DNA of 64,000 nucleotides, taken from Antedon mediterranea (Eukaryota; Echinodermata; Crinoidea; Comatulida; Antedonidae). Within the stretch, counting starts at the first letter, position 1. The number at the start of each line of letters is the position of its first letter. The notes beneath the pieces are model-generated. The model did no database searches, was not told the DNA's origin, and saw nothing but the letters and a program-made list of their open reading frames with translations. Positions 12,501-24,500 of this stretch are shown here, piece after piece. The translations under genes and the position numbers were made by a program. The DNA is taken from the NCBI RefSeq assembly GCF_964355755.1, contig NC_092675.1:31631112-31695111 (forward strand), read 5' to 3'.

Positions 12501-15500
12501 ACCCCCGTCGGATAATGGATCAGTCCGCCACCAGTACGCCCTCAAGTGAGACACACCCACTTATCATCGTTATCATTTCTTTTCGTAACGTCGTTGTGTA
12601 CGTACGTCTTTTTCTGAACACATTCCTGGAATTCCTGAGGAATTTGCGATAAAGACTTTTATACTGTAGACTGGAAGAGAAGAATAGAGCAAGAAAACGA
12701 AGCTAAGTGTAGTAGATCGTTATCTTGTGGTTGGATACGTTTAGAATCGTTACCCTTGGCTAGTTGCCAGGAGTTAAAATTTAGCGTTGTAAGCCGTTAT
12801 CCAGAGTGTTTCACCTGGATAGAAATACTGGAAGATCTTTTGTTGTTCGTTAGGCTAGTGGGTAGAAGTAGGTCTGTTAGATCACCATGCCTAAGCAGGA
12901 GTGTGTTAAATGTAGGGGTCCCCGCTCTACCGTGTGTCCGCTGGACACCGTCCAAGTTCAAATCGCTCCCTAAGCCTAAGGAGCGCACGGAGGCTGTACC
13001 ACCTCCGGAGGTGGGTACCGCCGATACGGCAGGCCCTCCTGCCGTCGCGCCGGAAGTTAGCCTTCCAGATATGCCTGCACCGGCTGCGGCCTCTGCGGTT
13101 CCGGGGGTGAATGAGATTTCTCCGGGGTTACTGCAAGCCATTGTTGCAGCTGTGAGAGCTCTGCCGAGGGATGAGCCTGAGGTACCCTCTCAGATTAGAC
13201 CTCCTCCCCAGATTCCATACATTGATGTTGGCCCACAGCAGACCTCGTTTTTCGATGGTTCGTCCGTCCGGCAAAGGGATTACGATAGTGACAGGACGAT
13301 GGCCTCGCTCTCTGACGATGATAGAGATAGCTTAAGAGAACAGGCCGGGCCAGGGGAGGAAGGTCTGCAGGCGCTAGTTATGCGGACGGTCCCCGCGGTG
13401 CTGTCCTTTCTCGGCGTCGATTTCACGTATCGCGAGCCTAAGCATACTCCTTCGTCTAAGCGGGTTTCCACTTTTGGCGTACGCACGCCCTTTAAGAAGG
13501 TATCTTCGTGCCCGGTTACGCCTCTCGATCCAGAACTTGTGGAACGTGTGGAGCTGATCGCTAAGGAGTCCAAGATTCGTAGGCCTATGCCTTATAGCCT
13601 GTCATCGGCTTTTCCGGTGCCGCAGAAACAATTCGAACTGTACATCGCGGCGCCGAGCGTCCCGGAGGCAGCGAAGGAACGGGTCCGTGAGGACCAGAAC
13701 CTGGACCCGTCCAGGACTAATTTTTTGAAGCCTTCGGAATCCCGGACAGAGGACGTCCTTACGTCCGTCGACAGGGCCGCACGCGAGACGCTTAGAGCCG
13801 CCTCTATGGCCGGGTACTTGCTATCCTTTCTGGCTGATCCAGAACATCCGCCCCAGGGCGATTCGGACGTGATAGCTCTACTACAGCAGATCATGGGCCT
13901 GGTTGTTGATCAACAGGCAACGATCTCATTATCTGCGGCCGCGGCCCGTCGCGTTAACGTCTTGGGTGCAACTGACATCGCACCGACCGATTTCCGTAGG
14001 TTTACTACGTCTGACTCCTTCGGGGCGCAGGACTTGTTCTTTGGCTCCTTCTCACAGAAGGAGGATAAATGGGCTCGTGAGAGGGAAGCTCGTCGGGAGA
14101 CAAGAGCGCGCTTCCCGCAAAAACGCCGAGCTAGCAATTCACGCTCAAGGACAGCCGCACGACCGCCGCCTGTCCCTGCTGCTCCTCAGCAGATGCAGCC
14201 TCCCCCGCCGCCACCGGCTCAGCCTATGCAAAGTCAGGCTTCTACATCAAGACAGGCTTCACACCCCCCTCGCGGAATGCGAAATAGGGGTGGCAAAGGC
14301 GCCACCAACAGGAGTGGTCGCCGGTATTATAATGTGAAGCGCCGGTGACGGCCCGGGGACGCCCGTCCCTCCAAGCGAGGGCGGGCAGGTGGGGGGTCGC
14401 TTGAAACGGTTTTCACGGGTTTGGGAGACCCTGACCACAGACAGATGGGTTCTCTCCACCGTGACACACGGGTATCGTATCGAATTCTCGAGCCCTCCGG
14501 TGAGCGGAGGTGCCCGGCACACGAGGATTCCGTCAGAGCCGGAAAAGAGTCAAGCGCTCATGACGGGCCTCGAAGCACTGCTCCAGAAAGGAGCTGTGGT
14601 GCATGTTCAGAAGGAACAACTTACGATCCCGGGACACGAATCCACCGTTTTCCTCGCCCAGAAAAAATCGGGCGATTGGCGACCCATCCTAAACCTCAAA
14701 AGTCTGAACAAGCGGTACATCCGGCCCCGCAGGTTCAGGATGGAGACTGTCTCATCTATCCTGTTGGGGCTAAGACGAGGGGACTGGGCAGCCACAATAG
14801 ACTTGAAAGACGCGTACTTTCACGTGCCTATTGCGCAAGAGCACCAGAGTTGGCTGCGCTTCCGCATTCACGATCAGGTATACCAATTCGTAGCTCTGCC
14901 GTTCGGCCTCTCAACGGCCCCACGAGTGTTTACTCGTCTAGTGAGAACCCTGGCGGCGTTCTTTCATCAACACGGCATCAGAGTGTTCATGTACTTAGAC
15001 GATTGGTTGATCGTGGCCCAGTCCAGGGACCAGCTGCTGAGCAGCTTATCTTTTGTCCGCCTCGTGACGGAACAAGCAGGGTTCATAATAAACGAGGAGA
15101 AGTCATGTCTTCTCCCTTCTCAGAACCCTCTGTATCTCGGAGCCCAAATAAATTTGGTTACGGGCCGTGCGTGCCCATCCATCGAGCGTGTGGCCAAGGC
15201 AAGAACTGCAGTGCTACATCTTATCAATGCTCAGGCTCCGACGGCGTACGACTGGCTACGCACCTTGGGGTCACTGGCCAGCTTCGTCGCCCTCGTTCCG
15301 TTCTGCCGGTTAAGGATGCGGCCTCTACATCTGCACCTTCTGGCAGCATACCGCCCAAGATCAGACTCTCTACACAAAGTGGTTCCAACGAATGCGTTCA
15401 TTATCTCGCATCTCGAATGGTGGCTCGTGGAAGACAGGTTACTTGTGGGCACACCTATACAAAGGTCAATTCCGGATGTCCGTGTGGAAACGGACGCATC

Positions 15501-18500
15501 CGAAGTAGGCTGGGGCGGTCACATACCGTCTCCGGACATTCGCGTCTCCGGCCTCTGGTCGCCCGAGGAGACGCGCGCCCACATCAACCTGCTCGAACTT
15601 TGGGCAGTCGAGCGCTCGTTGGAGGCTCTTCTTCCCCATCTGGCAAATCGCCATGTTCTCGTCAATTCCGACAACACAACCGTCGTGGCATACATAAACA
15701 GGCAAGGGGGTACACGGTCCCCCACGCTATGTTGCCACACGTGGACGTTGCTAATGTGGTGTATAAGACACAACATCCAACTGTCAGCGGCCCACATTGC
15801 GGGTCGTCTGAACATAGTGGCGGACGCACTGTCCCGTCCACTTCTACGTCCTACGGAATGGCGTCTTCTTCCAATAATCGCCACCCAGATCTTCAACCAC
15901 TTTGGGCGGCCCCATGTAGATCTGTTTGCGACGTCAGGCAACACGCAGCTCCCGACGTTCTGCAGCCGATATCGGGATGCACATGCGTGGGCGGTGGATG
16001 CCCTGTCCATACCATGGGACAACCTTTGGGCATATGCCTTTCCACCGATTTCAATACTGCCACTGGTCCTGACGCACATTCAGCGCCATCAATGCCAAGT
16101 CCTACTAATAGCGCCGTATTGGCCCAGGCAGCCGTGGTTTCCACTGCTTCTAGGCCTTCTGTACGATCAGCCGTTACGTCTTCCGATTCGGAACGACTTG
16201 CTGACGCAGGGCCGAGCTCGGTTTGCTCTACCGAACCTCATATCCCTCGACCTGACTGTATGGCCATTGTCAGGGATCGTTTCAGAGACTCAGGCATTCC
16301 AGATGGTCCGGCCGCCCTCGCGGCGAAATCCCGACGGGAATCCACTCTTGCTGTCTACAATAGCCGATTAAAACACTTTTTCGAATGGTGCAAGCGCCAG
16401 AAGACCGACCCTATGAAAGTGACTTTGGGCCAGGTCTGCGCTTTCCTACATTACCTGTTTGAGTCAGGTCTGCAGGTTCGCACCGTATCCGGCTATCGGT
16501 CTGCCTTGGCTGCAGTAATTCCGAATTTTAAAGACGGCTCGACCATCTCTTCATCCCCTGCAATTTCCAGTTTGCTTCGCGGGATGTTTCGAGAACGGCC
16601 TCCTACTAAGGCCCTGATTCCACGTTGGGACGTCAATGTCGTCCTAGCCGCTCTTATGCGTCCACCCTTCGAGCCCCTGAGTAGGGCATCACTTTACAAC
16701 CTGACTCTCAAAACTGCCTTTTTGATTGCACTAGCCTCGTGCAAGCGCAGAGGTGAACTGCATGCTCTTTCTCTGGAGCCAGGGCACATCAGGTTTGAAC
16801 GGGGTGGCGCGCGGTTGGTTTTTAGAAAAGATTTCCTTGCAAAATCTCAGACATTGAACTTCTCGCCGCCGACTGTGTTTATTCCCACCATTGCTGCATA
16901 TTCAGGGGTTGAGGAAGACAGACTTTGGTGCCCGGTGCGGGCACTAAAGTTTTACATCAAACGCACAGAGTCCATTCGGGTCTCAGCGTCACATCTGTTC
17001 GTATCGACAGTTGCACCCTTCCGACCGGCTGCTCGGTCGACGCTGGCAAACTGGGTCGTGGCAGCCATCCGGGCTGGTTACGACTCCACAAATACGCCTC
17101 CTCCGGCACATATGCACCAAGTGCGTGGCATAGCCGCTTCATGGGCGCTGTTTGCTGGGGTGCCCCTTCCAGACATCCTGCAAGCGGCATGGTGGCGATC
17201 ACAGTCCACCTTCACATCCCACTACCTGTCGGATACCTCCGCAAACCAGTCTACGGTGGCGGCTTCAATCTTGAAGCCCAGACACTAGGTATGTATGACA
17301 ATGTTTACCTTGCCTCCCGCCTCCGACTAGACTCTAGTCCGGTGCTACACTGGCTTATGTTGGTTTATCCAGGTAAGCTAGGCACGATATAGACTACACA
17401 AACCAACAGTGGTGTTGGTAGTCTATGAGTGCCGCTTACCTGGATAAACGCCCTCCCTACCGTCCCCTCAGGCAGGTGGTCTTGAGAAATGATGACGATG
17501 ATAAGTGGGTGTGTCTCACTTGAGGGCGTACTGGTGGCGGACTGATCCATTATCCGACGGGGGTGGGGAAAAATTAATGTTATTAATGTTCTTCTTTTCG
17601 TAATGTTTACCTCTCGTCGGAGAGAGAGGCTTATGTTGGTTTATCCAGGTAAGCGGCACTCATAGACTACCAACACCACTGTTGGTTTGTGTAATTTACC
17701 GGGCGTAGAGTAGTACACGGCAATGGTAAAGAATAGGCCGTGCTGAGTAACGATTCGTTGATTTTTGGTGTTGCTGTGTTCAGGCCTTTTTTGTGAACTA
17801 ACTTAGCATGTTAGTAAATAATTGTCTGTAAAAGTGAATGTACACTAGTTTGTTAATAAATATGTATTATAAAATAGTTTACAATTGCAAAAATTTTTAT
17901 CATAATTCTATTTAACACATTGACTGCCAAGGCATTTTCCGTAATTTCTGTCCCAGTGCCAAGTCCCGTTTACATATTAAATTACAGTTTGAAAGTGTAA
18001 CATCTGGTCACAGACTATCATGATGTCATTCAAAATACGATGGCGGGAAAAACCGTTGAGACGTATAAATACGTCACTGGCAATGGTCCAACAATTTTAT
18101 TGACTTTGCCAGGAACGTAAATATACGTCGGGGATTTTCCGCGCTAAAATCGGTCAAACCTATCATCGAGAGATAAAAACAGTAAACCACACTGAATCAT
18201 TTCATCCTTTATTATTTTTATTTACTATTAGCGCAATTTATGACATGTTTGAGATGATTATATTGAGTGTGAGGGCGCCATCGTATCAACCATATTCAAT
18301 GCATGAGGGAATAAACACAAACAAACATATGACATTTATTTTTAGATTATCGTTTACGTACATCATTCATAAACTGCCATGCGATAATTCCTGTTCCAAT
18401 CACCACTGCCAGCGATTCTACATACAATACAAAAGTGCTACGATTTTGACGTAGTATTACGTCTTGGCAAGTAGCGACACGCAATTTTTGACGTATAAAT

Positions 18501-21500
18501 ACGCCGTGGCAGTGAACGTGTTAATGTGACATGTATAATATATCTATTAAATCAAGTCTTATTTAGTATGTATACATCCGCCCTTATGAGGGCGGGCATC
18601 ACTCACTGGCGCTCTCTGTTACAAATATCATTCTTGTGATATATATTCTTTGCTTGAACTTGAATATTTTTGCAAGTCATTAAAAATGTTTTCCAGCAAA
18701 AAAACGGCCCTCTATAGTTCTATCATATATAGTATATATAATAGTATTTCTATCATATATAGTATATATAATAGTATTTCTATCATATATAGTATATATA
18801 ATAGTATTTCTATCATATATAGTATATATAATAGTATTTCTATCTTGGAAAGTTGTTTTGAGTAGCGTAATGGCGGCCATTTTGAAAGTAACCAAAATTT
18901 ACCAGCCCCAATATAGGGCAACATCGTGTTTATCACAACACGCAAAAAAAGTTAGTTTTTGTACTATAGTGAATTTTTGGAAAATGTCATTATTTTCACG
19001 ATTTTTCACAAAAACTTTGATTTGTGCATAATTTTTATAATACAATAACAATAATTTTTTTTTATATTTTTATTTTTTATACGTATCTTTATCAATATCC
19101 AGTTGGAAAAATGTATTCTTCCATAAGAATTTCTTATAGAAAATATAGTTTTTATCATTGATTCGATAAAAAACACGAAATCTAAAATACCTGTAATGAC
19201 GTCACATGACGTCATCAATATGCAAATTACTTTTTTTTTATACCTAACTGTAGACTAGCCTTTGCCGATCACACACCACAAAAATAATTATACAATTATC
19301 TCAATTACTATTTTTTTGCAATTTATTAAATATCATATGTTTTTCTTAAATATATATTACGCACAGAGGTGGGAATAATGCTCCGCAGTGAAAGGGTTAA
19401 GATTAAATAAAAATACTTTTGAAATAAAAAAGTTATGAATTTAACTTTCAAAATGTACTTATAACAGCCAGAAACTTCAAATCAAATTTAAAATGATTTT
19501 ATAGGACTCATCTTCTGATATAAGACAAGGCCTTCATCAACTTTTATATACTGTTAGTTTTGCAACCAAGATGTGTCTTCATTTAACACTACAATTTTTG
19601 CTAAAGAATCTCAATAAATACCCACAAGACCGAATATCTATTTGGAAGTAAGTAAAACCACTTGAGAATGTACCTCAGAATTGTTGTACAGCAGTAAATA
19701 GATATGATAGGTGCTTCATGTTGTTTTGTTATTAGGCTTTAAAGTAGTTTTACTAGAGATTCACCCATAATGTCATTATTATTATTATGATCTATTATCA
19801 CGATAAAGAGTAACCATCAGCAAGATCTATTTGTTGCACTTGGGCCAATAAGATTGGGTGCAATACTAAATAGATATGATAGGTGCTTCATGTTGTTATT
19901 AGGCTTTACAGTAGTTTTACTAGAGATTCACCCATAATGTCATTATTATTATTATGATCTATTATCACGATAAAGAGTAACCGTCAGCAAGATCCATTTG
20001 TTGCACTTGGGCCAATAAGATTGGGTGCAATACTAAATAGATATGATAGGTGCTTCATGTTGTTATTAGGCTTTAGAGTAGTTTTACTAGAGATTCACCC
20101 ATAATGTCATTATTATTATTATGATCTATTATCACGATAAAGAGTAACCGTCAGCATGATCTATTTGTTGCACTTGGGCCAATAAGATTGGGTGCAATAC
20201 TAAATACAATGCTGGTTGGTGGATTCTATAATTAATAACTCATGCTTAACTTGGTTAAACACGTTTCTCCAGCATGCTCCACTGGATCATGTTTGGGTGA
20301 TCACGTTATTTGATAACTTTACGTTTGAGAACAGATAAATGGTGAACCTACTGTGTTTGTATTTGTATACAAATTATTTTACTTATTCATATATTCCTTA
20401 TAGATGTTCAAAGGCACTTGGTGAAAATCACTCTAACCTGGCTTTGACTCTTGTACCAGAACTTTTAGGAACACATGCATATTTTGCTATTCCTGAGCCA
20501 GATATGGATGATCCTGGTTGTATCCTTAAATGAAAAACTTCCCAAAAGAAGTTGATGCCAATTAAAGTTTTTTTTTAAATGACATGATGACATTATATAT
20601 TGCAGTTTGATTGATGTTTTGATTTATTATGGCAAAAAAGCATAGTGTGGCTTTGTATTAAATAAACTTAATAAAATTAAAGAGGCAGCATGTAACATTA
20701 ACCAGAAAATATTTATAAATATTTAGTTTCATCCCTTATACTGTACAAAGATATCTGTGTGATGATTTTGATTTTCAACTCTGCAGTAACACAACCTACA
20801 ATGACAACATTGTTACCAGAATATACAAAGAGACATTATGCATACTTGAGGGATAGTCTTCCACATCTTGTGCCACTTGTAAGAGTAAGTATGACATCAT
20901 TGTGATCAATTCTTCTGTATACAGTATTTTGTTTATTGAGTTTGCAAGGCAAGATTTCTTATTTTGCAGCATTTTCAGGTGGTGTCTTCAGCACAAACAC
21001 ATACTTTAGTTCGTGCTAACTGCAGTCCTCAAGAATTTTTACAGCAAGCACTTGAGAAACTTGAACAAGTTGGTCGTCTAGATATGGACTCTGGAATTAA
21101 ACTCATGGAAACAACAATTAGGTAAGATGTAGTAATAATTACATGTTGTAACATACACACAGCTCTACCTATAAATCCTGCATGGCTCATTTACTGTACT
21201 GGCAACAACATTCATCACCCTAATTTATTCTATTAAACCAGACAGCATCTATTAAAAAAAAAAAAAATCATTTAATTATATTGGATAATTATACTTCTAG
21301 TGTAAACAACCTCATATAAATTATGTTCGTTTTCGTCTTTTAGAGATCTGAGACGTGTTGTTAAACTTGAGGAAAACTTGGTAGCCTCAGCTGATTTTTA
21401 CTCGCTCTACTTACAGTGTCAATTGTTACTTACAAAGGTATCCCATGAATCTGTTATTATATTTTGACACTTTGTACTAATTTTCTGTTTATGATATTAT

Positions 21501-24500
21501 GTTGTTATTCTATTACTTTTCAACACATCATAACTGATGCCAAATATGGCTTGAAATACAGTATTGCTGTATGTTGTACAGACTATAAGTCAGTTCTCAC
21601 GTATGGTGTAAGCCATGGCATACGCCTTGCGTAATGCAACTCACTATCAACCGAATCATGTTGTATAGACTATGAGTCTGTTCTCACGTATGGTGTAAGC
21701 CATGGCATACGCCTTGCGTAATGCAACTCACTATCAACTGAATCATGTTGTATAGACTATGAGTCAGTTCTCACGTATGGTTTAAGCCATGGCATACGCC
21801 TTGCGTAATGCAACTCACTATCAACTGAATCATGTTGTATAGACTATGAGTCTGTTCTCACGTATGGTGTAAGCCATGGCATACGCCTTCCGTAATGCAA
21901 CTCAATATCAACTGAATCATGTTGTATAGACTATGAGTCAGTTCTCACATATGGTGTAAGCTATGGCGTATGCCTTGCGTAATGCAACTCACTATCAACT
22001 GAATCATGTTGTACAGGCTATGAGTCTGTTCTCACGTATGGTGTAAGCCATGGCGTACGCCTTGCGTAATGCAAATCACTATCAGATGAATCATGTTGTA
22101 CAGGCTATGAGCCTGTTCACATGTATGGTGTAAGCCTTGCGTATGCGTATGCCTACCCCATCTTAAATAATGCCACAGAGCTAACTCCAGCAAGCTATTC
22201 AGCTGCTCTTCGATCTGAAAGCGTATGAATTGTTTAGGGTGAAATAAAAGTAAATAATGGTGTTTTTTAGGAAGTAATTAAATTCCAAATCAAGCGCTGA
22301 CTGTAATTATTTAAAAAAAATACGACGTTCATTAAGAAAGTGTAAAATCTAAAAAGGGACCATGGGTTAGTACTTTTAAAACATAAAGGATACTTTGACT
22401 TCTGTGTTTAACGCCATTCCTTAATATAACGAACGGCATACGTGTAAACCCCTGGGCATTTTAATCTGTGGATTACCTTACCACTTACATAAAATCGCTA
22501 AATCCATTGGTATCATCTACAAGGTAAAACACTTTTTTCCTAAACATATTCTTTTAAATTTGTACAATGCGTTTAGCCTACCACACCTCTATTACTGCAA
22601 TATAATATGGGGATATAAATATCCAAGAAACTTAGAAAAAATACATAAATTACAAAAACGTATAGCTAGAATGATTACAAACTCACCGATGAGAACAGCC
22701 TCCAAACCACTATTACAAAGTTTAAAAATGTTAAATATAATATACTATATATATAAAATTCAAATTGCATGCTTTATGTTCAAATATCATCTCCAAGAAC
22801 TTCCCATCCCTATAAACAACTTGATTCATTTAACCCTAAAACTGATCGCTTAAAGACATTAAGAAACGCAAATAAGATATACATTCCACACAGTAGACTA
22901 GAAATAAATAAAAGATCAATTTTCATTGAAGGACCATCTTACTGGAATAAACTCCAGTCTACTCTTGAACAAAATCACATGACCTCGCTCCCTATATTAA
23001 AGTACAATATTAAAAAGATGATATTTGAAACATATTGCTAGCTACTATTGCTACTGCACAATGAAGTTGTAAATATTGTTATGTAATGCGTCCGTCTATG
23101 TTTTATGTTTAGACTACAAAGACAAGCCACTTTGGCTTCTGTGTATCTAACCCATAAAACTGTTAAATGTTGAATAAATGTTGTTATTAGTAACAAAAAA
23201 CTTGTGTAAGCCACGCCAGTCTTACACACGTGTGGAAGATAAACGGGCAGTTTATTAACCTCAAATGAATAATTTTTTACAGGCTATGAAAGATAAACAG
23301 TGGTCTGTTCCAGCTCCACTTTGTCCTCAACATAATCTAACAATATCTGCTATTACAAAAAAGGTATTACTGTATAATTTTCATCATATTTCATTCATAT
23401 TTAAAAAGAATCTCCTGCATAATATATTGTTTGAAGGTTTGCATGGTGAAATCAAGTTTGCTGTACACCACGTTCTAAAAAAAACTGTTATGTTTCTCTC
23501 AACAGTTCTTTTCAGAACTACATATGTGAACCTTTATATCAATATAACTCCTGCTTAAACAATTATTTGATGATGGGTTTGTTTTAATTTTAACAAAGGT
23601 GATTGAGTTATCATATCAACTAGAACACCTGTTTGTTGGTTGTAGTGCTCAAGATCTAGCATCTGTGTATCAATTGCGACTTAGAGCAATAACTTTACAA
23701 CTTTTGGTACAACTACGAGGACGCTCAGTATCTGGTTTATTCAGTAAAAGTAATATAAACCAACAATGTGAAAATTATCTTTTAAAATTGAGTACTTTAC
23801 AAAGGTGAGTATTAAAGGCACATATTAGTTATTAACTAAACACCAGCATTTATAAAACTTTTATAAGAATAGAATTTGGATTTCATTAAAGATGTTTTGT
23901 CCACCTGAAAAAAATATTCTTAAACATTTTTGATGTAATTAATCTTCATTTTCATGTTTGTGAACATCTTGAAAGTCAAGTCTTGAAAAAACATAAGATG
24001 AAGAAAATTGCTTTTTATTCAGGAAACCAATCGCTATAGTATTAAATAATCATAAATTTAAGGGTCAAAAATTTGTGTCCAGTTATTAAATATATTTTAT
24101 TAGAATTATTTTTGTTTTCTTTGTTAAACATGGTTGGCACAGAGAATCATGCTAATAATGTTTTATTTTTATTTCTGTTCAATACAATCTGTTTACTGAT
24201 ATGATACCACAAACTTACTAAAGTTGTAAAACTAAAATATATAAATATGTTTTACTAGATGAAAATCAACTGTATTTTAAGCTTTTTTAAAAAAACTTAT
24301 GAAGCCATTCCGCAGCCCTTCAAAAACTACTAGTGATAGACCCTCTTAAAGTATACAGTATCCCCTTTTTGTTTTTGCAGGTATTTTGCGGCAAACAATC
24401 TTCAACCTCATAGTTTTACACAAGCCCTGTTTTCTGAAATGCATAAGTTTGAGGCCAGCAAGCCTGGAATTTTAGCCAAGTTCCTGCAGCCACTATTGTT

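Larger units (their letters stand above)
12395..17691 (+). mobile_element. DIRS-type tyrosine-recombinase retrotransposon, near full length
   Basis: It has the hallmarks of the DIRS order. Inverted termini run from 12395 to about 12590, paired with about 17487-17691. A gag-like ORF is followed by RT/RNase H and an overlapping tyrosine recombinase ORF. An internal complementary region at 17352-17449 is the complement of the left end joined to the right end. The element is flanked by TA (12393-12394 and 17692-17693), and the empty site at 328-329 has one TA, so there is no ordinary target duplication. DIRS elements integrate as circles through the recombinase. Base composition is much more GC-rich than the host introns, and the RT and recombinase frames are open. 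Confidence 0.95.
11949..18652 (+). mobile_element. H element interrupted by DIRS and MITE insertions, 7-bp target duplication
   Basis: The 24-bp perfect terminal inverted repeats start CAAAGAATATATATCACAAG at 11949 and end with the complement at 18652. CTTGAAC is duplicated at 11942-11948 and 18653-18659. Removing the DIRS element (12395-17691) and the MITE (17916-18520) with one copy of each target leaves about 796 bp, matching the reverse-oriented copy at 1-795. The element is non-coding and was presumably moved in trans. A 7-bp duplication does not fit the common 8-bp hAT rule exactly, so the superfamily is left open. Confidence 0.88.
11801..19400. mobile_element. Outer TTAA-flanked (piggyBac-like) element, split by nested insertions
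   Basis: The left end TTAACACTTTCACTGCG (11801-11817) and the right end, whose complement reads TTAACCCTTTCACTGCG (to 19400), form a 17-bp inverted pair with one mismatch and include the TTAA target. The outer element's own sequence is 11805-11948 and 18660-19396, about 0.9 kb. No transposase is visible. TTAA targets and CCCTTT-type ends are typical of piggyBac-derived MITEs. It sits in INTS4 intron 8, and all other insertions here lie inside it. Confidence 0.75.

Noticed and set aside
13280-14137. Minus-strand frames under the DIRS gag-like ORF
   Set aside because: They are complementary shadows in GC-rich coding sequence.
14421-16259. A 955-codon frame covering the RT gene in the +2 register
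   Set aside because: Only its last 342 codons (from 16260) are the recombinase; the upstream part is the open shadow of the GC-rich RT gene.
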